Positions 60,429 through 64,000 of a DNA stretch of 64,000 nt are shown here, piece by piece. Below the pieces are notes generated by a model. It made no database searches, was not told where the DNA came from, and saw only the letters and a program-made list of their open reading frames with translations. Positions within the stretch are counted from its first letter, which is position 1; every line of letters begins with the position of its first letter. The stretch is from Bacteriovoracaceae bacterium (lineage in GTDB: Bacteria; Bdellovibrionota; UBA1018): the NCBI GenBank assembly GCA_947447665.1, contig CANFJX010000006.1, positions 62,001 to 126,000 on the forward strand, given 5' to 3'. The translations under genes and the position numbers were made by a program.

Positions 60429-62792
60429 GTGGAGAAGGCCGATACGACGTCAAAAATGGGTTTGCAACAAAAAGCCTGGAAGCTCGATTTCGGTTGGAAG
60501 AGCCTGCGCTCCGAATGGCGAGCCATTTTTTCTAGACAGGACCTCAAGGAAGACTTCACGGCCGGCGGACTTGTTGCCTCAGTGAGCATCCCTCTCTCCC
60601 TAGCACTCGCCCTAGCCAGCGGCATGGATCCGTTCACCGGACTGATTACCGCGATCATTGCCGGACTGGTTTGTGCACTTTGGGGTGGGACGCCCTTGTC
60701 GATCAGCGGGCCTTCGAACGCGATGCCAGTGATTCTCGCCGCTGCCACTCACCAATTCGGACCGCAGGGAATTTTTCTCATTGGACTTGGATGTGGTTTG
60801 CTTCAGTTACTCACCGGAATTTTTCGATTCGGAAATTTAATCCGGTTTGTTCCTTTTCCAATTGTAGCAGGCCTTTCAGCTGGTTTTGGGATGATCCTCT
60901 TGATGAGTCAAATTCCGAGAGCTCTGGGCCTCAATGTTTTGGATGATTCACAGTTTTCAGAATTATTAGCTCATATTCCAAATTTTATATCATCAGTACA
61001 ACTCCCTGTCCTTATTCTCACCCTAAGTACTCTTGGACTGAATCTGATTCTTCCTCTTTTTTTTCCAAGACTACCAGCACCTCTCATCGCAGTTCTCATC
61101 CCGACCACCTTGGTTTATTTTTTTAATATTGATGTCCAAAGAATCGGAACAATCTCTCACTCGCTGCCGATCCCTCAGATCCCGAACTTAAGTAAACTCG
61201 ACCTCGAAGACCTAATGACCACGACCCTCACCGTCTACGTCATTGCCTCGCTCGAGACCTTGTTCGCATCTAGCAGCGCCGATCGATTTTCCAAGACGAG
61301 AAGATCCGATCCTGACCAGGAGATGATAGGACAAGGACTCGGCAATTTCTTCACCGCAATTTTTGGTGGATTTCCAGCTACGGGGGTGATTGCTCGCACT
61401 TCCCTGAATATCCAGGCTGGAGCAAAAACACGAAGGGCTGCAATTTTTCAAGCTTTACTAGTCCTCGCCGTGGCGGTTTTCCTTACCCCTTGGATTAGCA
61501 ACATTCCCATCGCTGTGCTAACTGGGATTGCCTTGTCTATTGCTCTACGCATGCTCCATCCGAGAGAGTTTATTAGCCTTTGGAAAATAGCTCCCAAAGA
61601 GGCGCTGGTCTACTTACTGACTTTTTTGATCATTGTTATAGTCGATTTTTTTGCAGGTATACGGATCGGAATCCTCATGACTCTGCTCTTAGCTATGATC
61701 CGAAATAGCCAAGCACAAACCCAGTGGAATCTATTCAGCCCGAACCGAATGCGATCCCAAGCATTTCAGGAACTGAAGATCGAGGGTGCACTCACTTTTC
61801 AATCTACCGGCAAAATTGAAATGATTCGGGATCAGCTTGCCCAGATTCAATCCGACCAAAGCCTAGTCGTCGATCTATCTCAAGTCGATACCATCGACCC
61901 AGCTGGAGCTACCCAGCTCATTGAAGTCCTCGATCCGATGCTCCAAAAAAGGCAAAAAGTTGTACTACTTGGACTCAAACCTGAGTGCAGAAAGACCCTC
62001 CTGGCACTAGACAGTCAGCACACCATAGCCAAATGCCTCGCCTCCAGCGAATCAGAAATGACGGACCTCCTCTACGATCGATCCCTACGGGGCCCCCTGG
62101 ATCGCCTCATCTACGGCGTCGAAAAATTTAAGAACGACATGCATGCCAGTTACGGTTCTCTCTTTAAAAAACTCGCTGACAGCCAGAGTCCACATACCTT
62201 ATTTATTACCTGTTCAGACAGCCGCATCGACCCAAACCTGATTACTAGCACGCACCCAGGAGAACTCTTCATCGTAAGGAACGTGGGCAACCTGATTCCC
62301 CCTTATGGCGAAGACAAAACACCCGCCGAAGGAGCGGCTGTTGAATTCGCAGTGGGCGTCCTCAAAGTCAAAGAAGTGATTGTTTGCGGACATTCAGGCT
62401 GTGGCGCCATCAAGGAGATTTTACAGGGTAATCTCATCCGGTCTGAAAAAAGCGAACAATACCCCAGCCTCAAAGCTTGGCTCCAACAAGCCCAAGGCAT
62501 CCGCGACCAGCTACCTGAACATGCGTCAATTAAGCAAGCTGCAGAACTGAACGCTGTGCTACAGATGGCCAATCTCAAGACTTACCCTCTCATTCAGGAG
62601 CGGATCAAATCAGGCCAACTCCGAGTCCACTCTTGGTATTATAATATTGGTGACTCGGAGCTCGAAGAATGGGACGAAGGGCGACAACTCTTTGTTACCA
62701 TCGGCAGTAAGCAATCCAAATCCCAGGCCAAACGAATCGAAGCTGGGGTCCAGTACCAGGTGCCGCTGCTCCCAGACGACGAAATGGAGTGA
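60429..62792 (+). CDS. SulP anion transporter fused to STAS and beta-carbonic anhydrase
   Basis: A fusion of about 787 aa. Start chosen at GTG 60429, downstream of the promoter; the track start coincides with a -35 box. Residues about 25-430 form a SulP/SLC26 transporter (SVSIPLSLALALASGM, ISGPSNAMPVILAA). A STAS domain follows (about 450-550; VVDLSQVDTIDPAGATQL). The C-terminus is a beta-carbonic anhydrase with zinc ligands in CSDSRID and HSGCGAI and the family element PAEGAAVEFAV. The design couples bicarbonate transport to CO2 hydration. Confidence 0.93.
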   Translation: MEKADTTSKMGLQQKAWKLDFGWKSLRSEWRAIFSRQDLKEDFTAGGLVASVSIPLSLALALASGMDPFTGLITAIIAGLVCALWGGTPLSISGPSNAMPVILAAATHQFGPQGIFLIGLGCGLLQLLTGIFRFGNLIRFVPFPIVAGLSAGFGMILLMSQIPRALGLNVLDDSQFSELLAHIPNFISSVQLPVLILTLSTLGLNLILPLFFPRLPAPLIAVLIPTTLVYFFNIDVQRIGTISHSLPIPQIPNLSKLDLEDLMTTTLTVYVIASLETLFASSSADRFSKTRRSDPDQEMIGQGLGNFFTAIFGGFPATGVIARTSLNIQAGAKTRRAAIFQALLVLAVAVFLTPWISNIPIAVLTGIALSIALRMLHPREFISLWKIAPKEALVYLLTFLIIVIVDFFAGIRIGILMTLLLAMIRNSQAQTQWNLFSPNRMRSQAFQELKIEGALTFQSTGKIEMIRDQLAQIQSDQSLVVDLSQVDTIDPAGATQLIEVLDPMLQKRQKVVLLGLKPECRKTLLALDSQHTIAKCLASSESEMTDLLYDRSLRGPLDRLIYGVEKFKNDMHASYGSLFKKLADSQSPHTLFITCSDSRIDPNLITSTHPGELFIVRNVGNLIPPYGEDKTPAEGAAVEFAVGVLKVKEVIVCGHSGCGAIKEILQGNLIRSEKSEQYPSLKAWLQQAQGIRDQLPEHASIKQAAELNAVLQMANLKTYPLIQERIKSGQLRVHSWYYNIGDSELEEWDEGRQLFVTIGSKQSKSQAKRIEAGVQYQVPLLPDDEME

Positions 62793-62844
62793 GGCAGTAC
62801 GCTCTCGTGCCAAGATCCAAGAATCGTGGTAGGGTGATTTCATC

Positions 62845-63294
62845 ATGACTAATAACGATATCCTTCGGGGCGTTCGCTATATCCTCAACGTGAGCGAAAC
62901 CAAACTCATTGAAATCATCGCCCTCACTGGCTTCAAAGTCAGCACTGAAGATCTGAGCGCTTTTCTCAAACAAGAGCACGAAGAAGGCTATAAGAACTGC
63001 GGAGACAAGGTCTTGTCTCAATTTTTAGACGGATTGGTAATTTATAAACGGGGCAAAAAAGTTAATGCGCCCGATCAACCCTTTGAGATCTCACTTACCA
63101 ACAATATGATTCTGAAAAAGCTTCGTGTCGCTTTTGAACTCAAAGACGACGACATTGTCCAGTTAATTGGAAAGGCCGGCCTAAAGGTTTCAAAATCGGA
63201 GTTAGGTGCATTTTTTCGTAAACCCGACCATAGAAACTACCGTGACTGCGGCAACCAATTCCTGAGAAACCTTTTAAAAGGCATGGCTAAATAG
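62845..63294 (+). CDS. DUF1456 (YehS) family protein
   Basis: A 149-aa protein with two internal repeats of about 65 residues: NNDILRGVRYILNVSETKLI and TNNMILKKLRVAFELKDDDI start each repeat, and both end in a FLKQE/FFRKP..Y.(D/N)CG.(K/Q).(L/F)(S/R)...L pattern. This is the DUF1456 architecture of E. coli YehS, whose function is unknown. AGGG lies before the ATG. It follows the transporter fusion by 52 bp and could be co-transcribed. Confidence 0.9.
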   Translation: MTNNDILRGVRYILNVSETKLIEIIALTGFKVSTEDLSAFLKQEHEEGYKNCGDKVLSQFLDGLVIYKRGKKVNAPDQPFEISLTNNMILKKLRVAFELKDDDIVQLIGKAGLKVSKSELGAFFRKPDHRNYRDCGNQFLRNLLKGMAK

Positions 63295-63334
63295 TTAACT
63301 GAAAAACAGAGAGCCATTAGGACCTCACTTTGAT

Positions 63335-64000
63335 TTACCAAATCGAACAGCGATTCAAGGGTGCAAGTGGTGCGCCGGGGGAACAATGAAAAGCCCTCTC
63401 AAACTCAGGCATATTAGCCACAACACCATTGACCCGATACTTGGGAGCTGAGTGAAGATCGATTGCTGCCCGATATTTTTTGGTTTCGGACGTGTTCTGA
63501 GTACACCAGAGTTGTGCAAAGGAAATAAAAAACTGCTGATCGCCCGTCGATAATCGGGAGAGCTCTCTCGAAACTACGCCCTGGGAAACGATGATTCTGA
63601 TGCGATCGAGTAAAAAATTAAACCAGTTAATTTGCCATGCACGAGCTCGAGCATCCGGAGCCTCCAAAGTGGCCACCTCACGGTAGGCGGCATAGGCAAG
63701 TTTTAATCCTTCGAGGTCAGCCATGTTCTCTCCCAATGTAAGTCTTCCGTTGATATGAACGTCATCGAAAACCAAATAGGACGAATATTGATCAACGAGA
63801 CATTCACCTTTTTCTTCGAAAATCTGTCTCACCTCTTGAGTCCACCAGTTTTTAAAATTACCACTCGCATCATACTGCCGCCCTTCATCGTCAAAGGCAT
63901 GAGTGAGCTCATGACCAATCACCGCGCCAATTGCACCGTAGTTTAAGGCCAAGCTAGCGCCGGGAAGAAAGAAAGGGGACTGGAAAATACCTGCTGGAAA
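63335..64000 (-). CDS. M13-family metallopeptidase, C-terminal part (cut by window edge)
   Basis: The frame is open to the right edge (FPAGIFQSPFFLPGASLALNYG begins within the extra 16 codons not in the track), so this is the C-terminal 221 residues of a larger protein. VIGHELTHAFDD is the zinc site HExxH and ENMADLEGL gives the third ligand Glu and the family Asp, as in neprilysin/PepO (M13). The C-terminus PKYRVNGVVANMPEFERAFHC is typical. The start, signal peptide and N-terminal domain lie beyond the window. Confidence 0.92.
   Translation of the reverse strand, partial: FPAGIFQSPFFLPGASLALNYGAIGAVIGHELTHAFDDEGRQYDASGNFKNWWTQEVRQIFEEKGECLVDQYSSYLVFDDVHINGRLTLGENMADLEGLKLAYAAYREVATLEAPDARARAWQINWFNFLLDRIRIIVSQGVVSRELSRLSTGDQQFFISFAQLWCTQNTSETKKYRAAIDLHSAPKYRVNGVVANMPEFERAFHCSPGAPLAPLNRCSIW

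Overview
The window reads as a chromosomal segment of a Gram-negative, rod-shaped, chemotactic bacterium. Base composition is moderate and genes are densely packed on both strands. Supporting signs are a TonB-dependent receptor, several lipoproteins, an mreC-mreD-mrdA-rodA elongasome operon, a SurA-N membrane chaperone and a GT9 (heptosyltransferase-type) glycosyltransferase. A sphingolipid-type gene neighbourhood, an FHA-GGDEF diguanylate cyclase with a threonine-bearing N-terminal tail, and a CheR-CheB fusion make me favour the Bdellovibrionota or a related deltaproteobacterial lineage. This placement is inference from gene content; no rRNA or tRNA gene is visible. I see no prophage, insertion sequence, CRISPR array, integrase or origin.

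Layout. 1-3.8 kb: a partial gene at the left edge, a very basic 70-aa protein, a DEAD-box helicase and a BaiN/HI0933 flavoprotein. 3.8-9.3 kb (minus): a cysteine-free ribosomal protein bL32, a fungal-type GH15 glucoamylase lipoprotein, a YebC-family regulator and a TonB-dependent receptor. 9.4-16.1 kb (minus): a START-like (SRPBCC) protein, a GH1 beta-glucosidase, a GT21 ceramide-glucosyltransferase-like enzyme, an ABC-F ATPase and a close relative of eukaryotic dihydroceramide delta-4 desaturase. I regard this as the most interesting block, a candidate glycosphingolipid module. 16.2-22.7 kb: tRNA methyltransferase-like gene, uvrA with a coupled alpha/beta hydrolase, and a PpiD-like chaperone. 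22.8-27.5 kb (plus): mreC-mreD-mrdA-rodA. 27.6-32.7 kb: an Lpp-like coiled-coil protein, an exported phospholipase-D-fold protein and a three-gene operon of largely unknown function. 32.7-38.5 kb: two acyl-CoA dehydrogenases (one isovaleryl-CoA type), an FHA-GGDEF cyclase, a histidine kinase split by an in-frame TAG, and glucose-6-phosphate isomerase. 38.6-43.3 kb (plus): mutL-miaA-ppsR-ilvE. 43.3-46.4 kb (minus): hisC-cmk-GT9. 46.5-52 kb (minus): a chemotaxis operon cheW-mcp-cheA-cheRB. 52-64 kb: rimI, a small outer-membrane protein, a lytic transglycosylase with queC, two lipoproteins, an HD phosphohydrolase, a YifB/ComM ATPase, a SulP-STAS-carbonic anhydrase fusion, a DUF1456 protein and the 3' end of an M13 metallopeptidase gene.

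How genes work together. The elongasome genes are tightly coupled (4-bp and 1-bp overlaps) and build the lateral wall. The chemotaxis operon encodes a membrane receptor, coupling protein, kinase and fused adaptation enzyme but no CheY. The desaturase, GT21 and GH1 enzymes would respectively introduce the sphingoid double bond, add a sugar and remove one, if the organism makes ceramides; no serine palmitoyltransferase is in the window to prove it. All functional calls rest on motif recognition in the supplied translations, without database searches.
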